Assembly: GCA_041581335.1 (NCBI GenBank) | Contig: JBFIDG010000031.1 | Span: forward strand, 1-16,256 | Length of the DNA stretch: 16,256 nucleotides | DNA from: JBFGSX01 sp041581335 | GTDB lineage: Archaea; Thermoplasmatota; E2; JACPAO01; JAHFTW01 | Direction of reading: 5' to 3' | Part shown: in pieces, positions 1-7,710 of the stretch | Layout of the letters: the number at the start of each line of letters is the position of its first letter | How positions within the stretch are numbered: the first letter of the stretch is position 1 | Program-made: the position numbers and the translations under genes | Notes under the pieces: generated by a model | The model's database searches: none | Told to the model about the DNA's origin: nothing | Seen by the model: the letters and a program-made list of their open reading frames with translations, nothing else

Positions 1-1203
1 GGCACGGGTTGGCTCGAGGCGGTGCTTCGACTTGCCAACAACGCTGGCTACTTCGTGATCCGGCTGCTGGTGCTGATCCTCTGGTTGTTCGGCGTCGTGC
101 TGGTATTGCCGGTCTGGGACCAGCTGCCCCAGTCCCTGTACAGCTTCACCGTGAACACATCACGGTCGATGGGTGCGAGCTTCGTGGCATACCTTCCGAG
201 CCTGGGGCGCATCGTCTTCATCCTCATCGTCACGCGCATCGTGCTTGGCATGCTCAAGTGGCTGTTCGATGGTCTGCGTCGCGGCCACATCCGTCTGCAG
301 AAGTTCGACCGCAGCTGGGCCCGCCAGACCCATGCGTTGGCCCGCTTCGCGGTCATCGTGCTCGCCGCCATCCTCGTATTCCCCTTGTTGCCCGGCAGTG
401 GCACGGCCGGCTTCCAAGGCATCGCCATCTTCATCGGTGCCCTGGTCAGCATCGGCGCCAGCACCGCCGTCGGCAACGCCGTGGCCGGCGTGGTCTTGAC
501 CTACACCAAGGCGTTCCAGACCGGCGATCGGGTCCGTATCCACGACACCGTCGGCGACGTCACGGCGCGGGCCACGTTCGTCACCCGCATCCGCACCATC
601 AAGAACGAAGAGATCGCCATCCCCAACCAGCTCGTGCTGGCAGGCCCCATCATCAACTACAGCCGGGACGCTGGGGGCAACGGCGTCGCCGTCGAGATCC
701 GCATCGGCCTCGGCTATGATGTGCCCTGGCGCGAGGCCCACCGCCTGCTCAAGGAAGGTGCTGGGGTGGAGGGCGTCCTGCAAGAACCGGAAGCGCGGGT
801 CTACCAGGAAGAACTCGGAGACTTCGCGGTCGCCTACACCCTGCACGCCTTTGTCGAGGATCCCAAGAAGATGCTCGGTGTCCGGTCGAGGATCATCGAA
901 CGCGTCATGGATCTGTTCGGCGAAGCCAAGATCGAGATCGTCAGCCCGGACCACGTCGCGTGGCGAGGAGGCGCGCCGGTGTTGCCTGGCCAGTCTGTGG
1001 CCGGGGTCGCTGACCAGACCACCACCAGCGATGTCCCCGACGACCCGACGCTCCCGCCGCCTGAAGCAGATGGCGTGTTGGACGAACCGGATGGTCCGGA
1101 CAATGACGCAGCCACGGATGAGCCGCAAGCGGATGAACCCGCGATGGATGACGCCGTCGACGGCGATGGGGATGCCGGCGACGAGCAGGGGGCCACGGCT
1201 TGA
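1..1203 (+). CDS. MscS-family mechanosensitive ion channel (5' partial)
   Basis: Membrane channel of the MscS superfamily, expected to open under membrane tension and release solutes. The frame is open to base 1, so the N-terminus lies outside the window; an in-frame GTG at 22 is not needed as a start. Hydrophobic segments cover roughly bases 50-120, 190-250 and 340-500. The last is the Gly/Ala-rich pore helix (GALVSIGASTAVGNAVAG), followed by the typical beta-domain with GDRVRIHDTVGDV and IRTIKNEEIAIPNQ. This resembles the larger MscS-like group with additional N-terminal helices. After the cytoplasmic domain (about base 1000) comes a low-complexity tail of about 60 residues, very rich in Asp and Glu, probably disordered. 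The stop codon overlaps the start of a second MscS gene (TTGA), so the two are probably co-expressed. Family assignment is firm; ion selectivity cannot be read. Confidence 0.9.
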   Translation, partial: GTGWLEAVLRLANNAGYFVIRLLVLILWLFGVVLVLPVWDQLPQSLYSFTVNTSRSMGASFVAYLPSLGRIVFILIVTRIVLGMLKWLFDGLRRGHIRLQKFDRSWARQTHALARFAVIVLAAILVFPLLPGSGTAGFQGIAIFIGALVSIGASTAVGNAVAGVVLTYTKAFQTGDRVRIHDTVGDVTARATFVTRIRTIKNEEIAIPNQLVLAGPIINYSRDAGGNGVAVEIRIGLGYDVPWREAHRLLKEGAGVEGVLQEPEARVYQEELGDFAVAYTLHAFVEDPKKMLGVRSRIIERVMDLFGEAKIEIVSPDHVAWRGGAPVLPGQSVAGVADQTTTSDVPDDPTLPPPEADGVLDEPDGPDNDAATDEPQADEPAMDDAVDGDGDAGDEQGATA

Positions 1204-2195
1204 AGGCAGACGCCCGTACGGTCCGACGCGGCCGCGCCCTCTTCGTCATCGGCGCCATCCTACTCATCGCGGGGGCAGCTGCCTGGGTGCTGCGCTACTA
1301 CGAGCGTGGGCCGACGCAGTTGCATGGCGCCATGCAGCCGCTGCTCGGCGCCGCCGCGTTGGCCTTCGTCAGCTGGCTCGGCTTCCAGGTCCTCGGGCTG
1401 GTCCTGGCCCGCACTGGGCGTCGCCGCGGCGCACAATCCTTGGTCCACCTGCAGTCGGTCGCGGCGGTCGTCGTGGTCGTCGTCGCGGTCGGTGCCCTCG
1501 CGGGCGGGCTCCAGGCCGCCGTGTTGTCGCTCGGCCTCGTGGGTTTCGGCCTGACGCTCGCCCTGCAACGCCCCATCTTGGCGCTTGCCGGCTGGGCGAC
1601 GCTCGTCTTTGGTGGCTCGGCGCGTGAGGGCGACCGCATCCAGATCGGGGACGTCGCGGGCGACGTCCTGGACATCCGCCTGTTCACCACGCGCATCTGG
1701 GAGGTCGGTGCCCCGGGCAGCGCCACGCCGGGTCGGCCCACCGGCCGGATCAGGACCTTGAGCAACGCCGAGTTCCTCGAGAAGGCGGTGGCGAACTCCA
1801 CCAATGACACCGCCACGGTGTTCGACGAGTTCGTCGTCAACGTCGCGTTCGAATCCGACCAGGACCTTGCCCGGAAGGTCTTGCTGGACGTCGGCCGCCA
1901 GGTCGTCGACGGCGCAGTCCACAAGGAGATGGCCGGTGCCTACCGTCGGCTGACGAGGGGCCTCAGCATCGAAGCAGAGTTCCCGGATGCACCGTTCATC
2001 CTCACGGAATCCAAGCCCAGCTGGATGGAATACCGCCTCCGCTACCTCGTGGACGCCCGCCGGGCGGGGCGGGTCCAGAGCGCCTTGAGCCAGGCATGGC
2101 TCGAAGCCAGTGCCGAGCACCCGGACGCTCTGCTCAGCATCTATCCGCGCATGCAGCAGATGGCGATCCAGGGCGACGGCACGCCGCGTCCCTGA
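1200..2195 (+). CDS. Second MscS-family channel-like protein
   Basis: A 331-residue MscS-like membrane protein. Hydrophobic segments lie near residues 14-31, 46-66 and 86-130; the last is the pore-type helix with LQRPILALAGW, followed by the beta-domain motif EGDRIQIGDVAGDV and then TTRIWEVG. It is only distantly similar to the upstream channel and lacks its acidic tail. The beta-domain carries a Gly/Pro-rich insertion (GSATPGRPTGR). I chose the TTG at 1200, which overlaps the stop of the previous gene by 4 nt; the next Met (residue 45) would delete the first membrane helix. The next gene begins 70 bp downstream. It may form its own channel or mix with the first. The family is clear and the start moderately so. 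Confidence 0.85.
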   Translation: MKADARTVRRGRALFVIGAILLIAGAAAWVLRYYERGPTQLHGAMQPLLGAAALAFVSWLGFQVLGLVLARTGRRRGAQSLVHLQSVAAVVVVVVAVGALAGGLQAAVLSLGLVGFGLTLALQRPILALAGWATLVFGGSAREGDRIQIGDVAGDVLDIRLFTTRIWEVGAPGSATPGRPTGRIRTLSNAEFLEKAVANSTNDTATVFDEFVVNVAFESDQDLARKVLLDVGRQVVDGAVHKEMAGAYRRLTRGLSIEAEFPDAPFILTESKPSWMEYRLRYLVDARRAGRVQSALSQAWLEASAEHPDALLSIYPRMQQMAIQGDGTPRP

Positions 2196-2265
2196 ACCGG
2201 TGTGTCGGCACCCCGCCATTCCCAGGGCAAGGTTCAACCTCTACGTCAGAGTCGGTGCACCCCGA

Positions 2266-2718
2266 ATGAGCGTCCCCTCCCTACCGTGCGTCGGCTGGCG
2301 TGAATGGGTGTACCTCCCCGAACTGGACATCGGGCCAATCAGTGCCAAGATCGACACCGGGGCAAGGACCTCCGCGCTGCACGCGTACGACATCGTCGTC
2401 GAGGACGGCGTCGTCCGTTTCAAGGTGCACACAGTCCAGGGTCGGGACGATTTCTTCATCGCCGCGCAGGCCCCCTTGGTCGAGGAGCGCGTCGTGCGCG
2501 ACTCCGGCGGCAAGTCCACGCTGCGGCCGGTCATCCGGACGCCGCTCGTCATGAACGGCGTGGCGGGTGAGATCGAACTCACCCTCATCGACCGCCAAGA
2601 CATGACGTTCCGGATGCTCGTCGGCCGGACCGCCCTGTCTGGTCGTTTCCTCGTCGACTGTCAGACCGAACGGCTCGGAGGCGTGCCCAAAGCGGTGCGC
2701 CAATGGAGCACCCCATGA
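2266..2718 (+). CDS. RimB-like retropepsin-type protease (ATP-dependent zinc protease family)
   Basis: A 150-residue protein of the family named ATP-dependent zinc protease (PF05618), which commonly accompanies RimK in bacteria and is now regarded as retropepsin-like. The retropepsin-type signature DTGARTS is at residues 30-36, with Asp30 as the presumed catalytic residue, preceded by GPISAKI. Further conserved-looking stretches are the Arg/Lys-rich centre (RDSGGKSTLRPVI) and the C-terminal MLVGRTAL. No signal peptide is seen, so it should be cytoplasmic. The ATG at 2266 gives the usual family length; the frame is open further upstream but that part does not resemble the family. Its stop overlaps the rimK start as ATGA, showing translational coupling. 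A role in trimming or reversing RimK products is inferred from context and family knowledge; the substrate is unknown. Confidence 0.87.
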   Translation: MSVPSLPCVGWREWVYLPELDIGPISAKIDTGARTSALHAYDIVVEDGVVRFKVHTVQGRDDFFIAAQAPLVEERVVRDSGGKSTLRPVIRTPLVMNGVAGEIELTLIDRQDMTFRMLVGRTALSGRFLVDCQTERLGGVPKAVRQWSTP

Positions 2719-3620
2719 ACATAGCCATCCTCTCCCGCAACTCGCATCTGTACTCAACGCGCCGCCTCAAGGAAGCCGCCCGTGAGCGCGGTCACGATGC
2801 CCGCGTCATCGACTACGTCCGCTGCTACATGGACATCACGTCCAGCAAGCCCCGCGTCATGTACCAGGGCGAGGCGCTCCCCAACTACGATGCCATCATC
2901 CCTCGCATCGGCGCCACGCACACGTTCTACGGCACCGCTGTCGTCCGCCAGTTCGAGATGATGGGCGTCTTCCCAGCCAACGAATCGCAGGCGATCAGTC
3001 GCTCCCGCGACAAACTCCGCTCGCTGCAGATCCTAAGCCGCGACGGCCTAGGTCTCCCGGTGACCGGCATGGCCAGTAGCCCCAGCGACATCGACGGCGT
3101 CATCGAACTCGTCGGCGGCGCGCCGCTCGTCGTCAAGCTCATCGAAGGGACCCAAGGCGTCGGCGTCGTGCTTGCCGAGACCAAGAAGGCCGCCCAGTCT
3201 GTCATCGAGGCGTTCCGCGGCCTGAAGGCCGACATCCTGGTCCAACAATTCATCGAGGAAGCAGGGGGTCGGGACGTCCGCTGCTTCGTCGTGGGCAACA
3301 AGGTCATCGCCGCCATGGAGCGGACCGGCGCGCCGGGCGACTTCCGTAGCAACCTGCACCGCGGCGGCTCCGCCGAGGTCACCAAACTGACGGCGGAAGA
3401 ACGTCGCACCGCGCTGCGCTCCGCCAAGGTGTTAGGGCTCAATGTCGCCGGCGTGGATCTGTTGCGCAGTGATCGCGGGCCTTTGGTCATGGAGGTCAAC
3501 AGCAGCCCAGGCCTCGAGGGCATCGAGTACTCGACCGGCATCGATGTGGCAGCCAGCATCATCGAGTTCTTGGAGAAGAACGCGAAGCCGGGCAAGGTGA
3601 AAGACCGTGTCCGGGTCTGA
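2715..3620 (+). CDS. rimK: RimK-type alpha-L-glutamate ligase
   Basis: ATP-grasp ligase that adds glutamate residues to a C-terminal glutamate; in E. coli the target is ribosomal protein bS6, and RimK can also make poly-alpha-glutamate. The protein (301 residues) is strikingly similar to E. coli RimK along its length: MNIAILSRN start, DAIIPRIG, FYGTAVVRQFEM, NESQAISRSRDKLRS, GGAPLVVKLIEGTQGVGVVL, GDFRSNLHRGG and the metal-binding VMEVNSSPGLEGIE, with Asp248, Glu260 and Asn262 at the family positions. The ATG at 2715, not the one at 2703, matches the family start and overlaps the protease stop. The deacylase gene starts inside its 3' end. Archaea are not known to have bS6, so the target here must differ. 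The closeness to bacterial RimK suggests horizontal acquisition. Confidence 0.95.
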   Translation: MNIAILSRNSHLYSTRRLKEAARERGHDARVIDYVRCYMDITSSKPRVMYQGEALPNYDAIIPRIGATHTFYGTAVVRQFEMMGVFPANESQAISRSRDKLRSLQILSRDGLGLPVTGMASSPSDIDGVIELVGGAPLVVKLIEGTQGVGVVLAETKKAAQSVIEAFRGLKADILVQQFIEEAGGRDVRCFVVGNKVIAAMERTGAPGDFRSNLHRGGSAEVTKLTAEERRTALRSAKVLGLNVAGVDLLRSDRGPLVMEVNSSPGLEGIEYSTGIDVAASIIEFLEKNAKPGKVKDRVRV

Positions 3621-4596
3621 CAAGCCTGCCAAGCCCACCCGCCAGGGCCCGTTCGAGTTCGGCGACCACATGATCGAGCCAGGCACCAGCCTTCAGGTCG
3701 ATCTCCCGGTCGCGCGCCTGCCCGTCGGCGTCCCGCTGTTCATGCCGGTCGTCGTCATCCGAGGCAAATACGCCGGGCCTCGCCTGTTCGTGAGCGCCGC
3801 CATCCACGGCGACGAGATCAACGGCGTCGAGGTCTGCCGCAGCCTACTGCAGACCGACCCCAAGACCCTACATGGGACGCTGATGGTCATCCCCGTCGTC
3901 AATGTCTTCGGCTTCGTCGACCAATCCCGCTACCTGCCGGACCGGCGCGACCTCAACCGGTCATTCCCAGGCTCCGCCAAGGGCAGCTTGGCCAGCCGCC
4001 TGGCGCATCTGTTCGTCACGGAGGTCATGGCGCGGTCCGACTTCGGCATCGACCTGCACACAGGCAGCAACCACCGCACCAACCTGCCCCAGATCCGTGC
4101 CAACCTGGATGATCCGGAGACCCGGCGCCTCGCTGAGGCGTTCGGGGCTCCCGTCTACATGCACTCGCAGATCCGCCCCGGCTCGATGCGGGCTGCGGCC
4201 GCGAAGGCCAAGGTCCCCGTCCTGCTCTATGAGGCCGGAGAGCCCCTCCGTTACAACGAGGGTGCCATCCGCATCGGCAAGCGCGGCGTGACCCGGGTCA
4301 TGACGGCTCTTGGCATGCGCCCGCGCAAGTTGGCCAGGCAACGGGATCCCAGCGTCGAGGTCGGCAAACACTCGTGGCTCCGGGCCCCTGCCAGTGGTCT
4401 GCTGCGCTTGTCCGTCAAGGCAGGTGACATCGTCGCCGCCCGCCAGCAACTCGGGGTCATCAGCGATCCGCTGGGCGGCAATGAAGTCCGGATCCGCAGC
4501 CCACGTGATGGGCTGCTGATCGGCTATACGCTGAACCCGAGCGTCAACCGGGGCGATGGCATCTTCCACCTCGGCTCGATCAAGAAGACCGAGTAG
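3607..4596 (+). CDS. Succinylglutamate desuccinylase/aspartoacylase-like M14 deacylase
   Basis: Zinc-dependent amidohydrolase of the AstE/AspA group in the M14 carboxypeptidase fold, which removes acyl groups from N-acyl amino acids or related amides. The 329-residue protein has zinc ligands in AAIHGDEINGVE (His67, Glu70) and DLHTGS (His151), the substrate-binding motif RRDLNRSFPG (residues 113-122) and the presumed catalytic Glu209 in YEAGEP. A C-terminal beta-rich part (about 255-325) has the biotinyl-like look seen in many family members. GTG at 3607 overlaps the rimK end by 14 bp; no upstream ATG is available. Sharing a transcript with rimK and the protease suggests it acts on the same glutamyl product, but the substrate is unknown. 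It ends 3 bp before the convergent SulP gene. Confidence 0.9.
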   Translation: MSGSDKPAKPTRQGPFEFGDHMIEPGTSLQVDLPVARLPVGVPLFMPVVVIRGKYAGPRLFVSAAIHGDEINGVEVCRSLLQTDPKTLHGTLMVIPVVNVFGFVDQSRYLPDRRDLNRSFPGSAKGSLASRLAHLFVTEVMARSDFGIDLHTGSNHRTNLPQIRANLDDPETRRLAEAFGAPVYMHSQIRPGSMRAAAAKAKVPVLLYEAGEPLRYNEGAIRIGKRGVTRVMTALGMRPRKLARQRDPSVEVGKHSWLRAPASGLLRLSVKAGDIVAARQQLGVISDPLGGNEVRIRSPRDGLLIGYTLNPSVNRGDGIFHLGSIKKTE

Positions 4597-4599
4597 GGC

Positions 4600-6174
4600 C
4601 TAGACCTTCGGCGCTTCGTCGGGCCGCGGGGCGCGTCGGCGTAGCTGGTGGTCGATGGCCGGGTGGTAGTGCGGGTCATGCGCAGGATCGATCTCAGCCT
4701 TGCTCCGCGCGCGGTCCAGCAACTCCAGGCAGTCCGGGCTCAGGTGGCGCAGGCGGACACGCTTGTTGCGGGCGTCGTAGCGGGCGACCAGTGATTCGAT
4801 GGCCTCCACGGCGGAGTGGTCCATGACCTTGGCGTGCTGGAACTCGATGATGACGTCGTCCGGGTCGTCGCGGGGCGCGAAGGCGCGGGCGAAGTTCGCG
4901 GTCGAGGCGAAGAACACGGTGCCGTGCACTTCGTAGACGCGTCCTTCCGCCGTGTCACGCACCTTGACATGGATCTCCTTGGCGTGCTGCCATGCGAACA
5001 CCAGCGCGGCGATGATGACGCCCAGGACCACGGCCGTGGCCAGGTCGGTCAGGACCGTGACGATGGTCACGGCCACGATGATGAACGCGTCGTGCTTGGG
5101 GACGCGGTTCAAGACGCGGACGCTGCCCCAGGCGAAGGTCTTCAGGGAGACCACCGCCATAAGGCCGACCAACGCCGCCAAGGGGATCATGCCGATCCAC
5201 TTCGGGAAGAACAGGATACTGGCGATGAGGCCGAGCGCCGCCACGATGCCGCTGAGGCGTCGCAGGCCTCCGTTGCCGACATTGATCATCGACTGGCCGA
5301 TCATGGCGCAGCCGCCCATGCCGCCGAAGAAGCCGGTGACGACGTTGCCGAACCCTTGCGCCAAGGATTCCTTGTTGGGGCGGCCCCGGGTGTCGGTCAT
5401 CTCGTCGATCAGGTTGAGCGTCAAGAGCGTCTCCACGAGGCCGATGCCGGCAAGGATCAAAGAGTACGGCAGGACGATCATCAGCGTCTCAAGCGTGAAC
5501 GGCACGGCCAGCGGCGTGAAGCTGGGGAAGGTGCCGGCCAGGGGGGCGAGGTCGGCGACGGTCCGGGTGTTCAGGCCGAATGCGATCGAGGCCAGGGCCA
5601 CGGCGACGATGGCGATGAGAGGCGCGGGGAGGTTCTTGTTGAGCTTGGGGATGCCCAGGATCAAGGCGACCGAGGCGATGGTCAGGCCGATCATGACCAG
5701 CAACGGGGCTCCTGTCAACCACCCATTTTCGTCGTGGAAGCTCTCGAACTGCGACATGAAGATGACGATCGCGAGGCCATTGACGAAGCCGAGCATGACC
5801 GGGTGGGGCACCATGCGGATGAACTTGCCAAGGCGGAGGGCGCCGAAGATGAGCTGCAGGATTCCCATGAGCACCACGGCGGCGAACAGGTAGTCGATAC
5901 CGTGGTCCCTGACCAGGCTCACCATGACCACGGCCAAGGCCCCTGTGGCGCCACTGATCATCCCCGGGCGTCCACCGAGCACGGCCGTGACGAGGCACAT
6001 GATGAACGCGGCGTACAGGCCGACCATGGGTGGCACGCCTGCGACGAACGAGAACGCGATCGCCTCCGGCACCAATGCCAGGGCCACGGTGAGCCCGGAG
6101 AAGACGTTCACGCGCACCAGCTGGAGGCTCCAGGAGGCGCGGACAGTGTTGAGGTAGCCAGCTAGGTCGAACAT
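4600..6174 (-). CDS. SulP-family inorganic anion transporter with STAS domain
   Basis: Integral membrane anion transporter of the SulP/SLC26 family, whose members carry sulfate, bicarbonate or other anions. In this 524-residue protein the N-terminal part has the signature ALALVPEAIAFSFVAGVPP and PGMISGATGALAVV; residues 20-395 are mostly membrane helices. The stretch FGNVVTGFFGGMGGCAMIGQ (about 276-295) marks the central core. A cytoplasmic STAS domain follows (about 412-490) with the DHSAVEAIESL motif, where Ser454 sits near the position phosphorylated in anti-anti-sigma relatives. The start is ATG at 6174. A weak TATA-like CTTCTTATGG at about 6257-6267 on this strand could give a leader of roughly 60 nt. 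The gene stands alone, converging on the deacylase gene. Substrate cannot be decided from sequence; sulfate or bicarbonate are the usual candidates. Confidence 0.93.
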   Translation of the reverse strand: MFDLAGYLNTVRASWSLQLVRVNVFSGLTVALALVPEAIAFSFVAGVPPMVGLYAAFIMCLVTAVLGGRPGMISGATGALAVVMVSLVRDHGIDYLFAAVVLMGILQLIFGALRLGKFIRMVPHPVMLGFVNGLAIVIFMSQFESFHDENGWLTGAPLLVMIGLTIASVALILGIPKLNKNLPAPLIAIVAVALASIAFGLNTRTVADLAPLAGTFPSFTPLAVPFTLETLMIVLPYSLILAGIGLVETLLTLNLIDEMTDTRGRPNKESLAQGFGNVVTGFFGGMGGCAMIGQSMINVGNGGLRRLSGIVAALGLIASILFFPKWIGMIPLAALVGLMAVVSLKTFAWGSVRVLNRVPKHDAFIIVAVTIVTVLTDLATAVVLGVIIAALVFAWQHAKEIHVKVRDTAEGRVYEVHGTVFFASTANFARAFAPRDDPDDVIIEFQHAKVMDHSAVEAIESLVARYDARNKRVRLRHLSPDCLELLDRARSKAEIDPAHDPHYHPAIDHQLRRRAPRPDEAPKV

Positions 6175-6306
6175 GGGTCCAAGGGGTCGGACCCGGAGGT
6201 CGCAACAGGCCGAGGGCTGCTAAGCGCCCCTGCCTGAGCGGTCGGGACCTGGGCTGCCATAAGAAGGTTCAGGGCCGCGTCTGAAGGGCGAGCGCGTCAC
6301 CGCGGC

Positions 6307-6744
6307 TCAGAAGACGCAGCGCGACAGCACGACCCCGAAGATCGCGACATTGATGCCGTGGCCGAAGAAGCACAGCGGACACGGCGTCTTGAGGCGCCAC
6401 ACCAGCGACCAGAACAGCAGCACCGAAACGGCCACCGTGGCGGCGGCCCCGGCGATGAGGATCAGGCACCAGCCTTCGGATCCTCCGGCCAGGTCCGTCA
6501 AGGCCACGAACGCCACGAAGACGTACCATGCCAGTCCGTAGACCGCGTTCGGTAGGCCGAAGACGCGAGCCCACCGGGTGTCCACGATGCGCGCGCAGGC
6601 CCCAGCCTCCATGCGGCAGAAGGTCGGGACCATCCGCGTGTCAGGTGCGACCCATCGATACGTCACCGCCACGAAATAGAGGGCGTCAAGGGCACCGAGC
6701 ACGGCGAGCATTAGGAGCGACCAGTCGGCCAACGGACGCGCCAC
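6307..6744 (-). CDS. VKOR-family membrane thiol oxidoreductase
   Basis: Vitamin K epoxide reductase homologue: a small membrane protein that in prokaryotes passes electrons from secreted-protein dithiols to quinone, so driving disulfide formation outside the cytoplasm. It has four or five hydrophobic helices. The loop cysteine pair is Cys43 and Cys50 (CRMEAGAC), followed by the family motif FGLPNAVYGLAWY; the active-site pair is CPLC at residues 122-125. Extra cysteines lie at 93 and 143. It is a stand-alone VKOR without a fused thioredoxin domain, and no DsbA-like partner is in the window. The start is uncertain: I take GTG at 6744; TTG at 6759 would add five residues, and ATG at 6711 would cut into the first helix. 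It is divergent from the RsbQ-like gene. Confidence 0.88.
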   Translation of the reverse strand: MARPLADWSLLMLAVLGALDALYFVAVTYRWVAPDTRMVPTFCRMEAGACARIVDTRWARVFGLPNAVYGLAWYVFVAFVALTDLAGGSEGWCLILIAGAAATVAVSVLLFWSLVWRLKTPCPLCFFGHGINVAIFGVVLSRCVF

Positions 6745-6862
6745 GGGGGCCCTAGGCAAAAGGGCGATGCACGTGCCCCGGCGCCCCCTGCACGGACAGG
6801 GTGCCCGTGTGCCACCTCCGCTGCCAAGGCTCAGGGCCGTACGCCCTAAGGTCCGGCCCCGA

Positions 6863-6872
6863 CCTATTTATT
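6863..6872 (+). promoter_or_regulatory. Archaeal TATA box of the RsbQ-like gene
   Basis: The A/T-rich block CCTATTTATT stands out in a very G+C-rich stretch and is centred 28 nt before the ATG at 6896. That spacing predicts transcription starting at or next to the start codon, meaning a leaderless mRNA. It also supports ATG 6896 over upstream starts in the same frame. Confidence 0.6.
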
Positions 6873-6895
6873 GGCCCCCTTGCCGAACATCGTGC

Positions 6896-7708
6896 ATGGT
6901 ACAAGCGCACTCGGGCCAGGTGCTGCTCAGGAACGCCGTCAAGGTGCAAGGCGCGGGGCCCCCGCTGGTGCTCCTGCACGGATTTGGTTGCGACCAGTCT
7001 ATGTGGGCCCGCGTGGCGCCGGGTCTGGCGACGGACCACCAGGTCATCCAGTACGACCTGACCGGCATGGGTGCCTCGGATTACCATCATTACGACCGCG
7101 TGCGCCACGGCGACCTTCAGGGTCACGCCGACGACCTCATCGAGATCCTAGAGGCGCTCGGGGGTCCGCCCGTGGTGGCCGTCGGGCATTCGGTCAGTTC
7201 GATGATCTCTGCGCTCGCCGCGATCAAGCGCCCGGACCTGTTCGCGGCGCTCGTGATGATCGGCCCCAGTCCGTGCTACGTCGACAAGCCGCCCTACCAG
7301 GGAGGCTTCTCGGAATCCGACATCTCTGGCCTGCTCAGTACCATGGAAGAGAACTACAAGGGCTGGGCCGGGCAACTGGCGTCGATGGTCGCGGGTGATC
7401 AAGACGACGACTCGCCCAGGGAAGAGCTCAACGACAGGTTCTGCCGGAACGACCCCGAGATCGCCAAGCACTTCGCCAAGGTCACTTTCTTGGCGGACAA
7501 CCGGGCAGACCTCCCCAAGGTGAAGACTCCGACGCTCATCATCCAAAGTGCCCACGATGCCATCGCCCAACCCTTCGTAGGGGCGTACGTCCACGAACAG
7601 ATCGCCGGGAGCAAGCTTGTCACGGTCGACAGCACTGGTCATGCACCTCACATGACGAAGCCCGCCGAGACGACCGCCGCCATCCGCGACTTCCTGGCTC
7701 GCTTGTAG
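6896..7708 (+). CDS. RsbQ-like alpha/beta hydrolase
   Basis: Alpha/beta-fold hydrolase closely resembling Bacillus RsbQ, the enzyme needed for the PAS-domain protein RsbP to sense energy stress; the family also includes the plant karrikin and strigolactone receptors KAI2 and D14. The 270-residue length equals that of RsbQ within a residue or two. The triad is Ser99 (GHSVS), Asp221 (SAHDAI) and His249 (TGHAPHM). RsbQ-like stretches include LLHGFGCDQSMW, LFAALVMIGPSPCYVD and RFCRNDPEIAKHFAK. No signal peptide is present, so it is cytoplasmic. The start is set by the TATA box 28 nt upstream and by family length. The PAS histidine kinase gene starts 2 nt after its stop, which suggests that this enzyme makes or delivers a small ligand for that PAS domain. 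The natural substrate is unknown. Confidence 0.93.
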   Translation: MVQAHSGQVLLRNAVKVQGAGPPLVLLHGFGCDQSMWARVAPGLATDHQVIQYDLTGMGASDYHHYDRVRHGDLQGHADDLIEILEALGGPPVVAVGHSVSSMISALAAIKRPDLFAALVMIGPSPCYVDKPPYQGGFSESDISGLLSTMEENYKGWAGQLASMVAGDQDDDSPREELNDRFCRNDPEIAKHFAKVTFLADNRADLPKVKTPTLIIQSAHDAIAQPFVGAYVHEQIAGSKLVTVDSTGHAPHMTKPAETTAAIRDFLARL

Positions 7709-7710
7709 TC

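Noticed and set aside
4816..6165. Long plus-strand open frame opposite the SulP gene
   Set aside because: It is an antisense shadow of a clear SulP coding sequence, rich in His, Asp, Gln and Gly with no family resemblance.
6767..6895. N-terminal extension of the RsbQ-like protein
   Set aside because: The 43 extra residues are Arg/Pro-rich without family similarity, and the TATA box lies inside this stretch.
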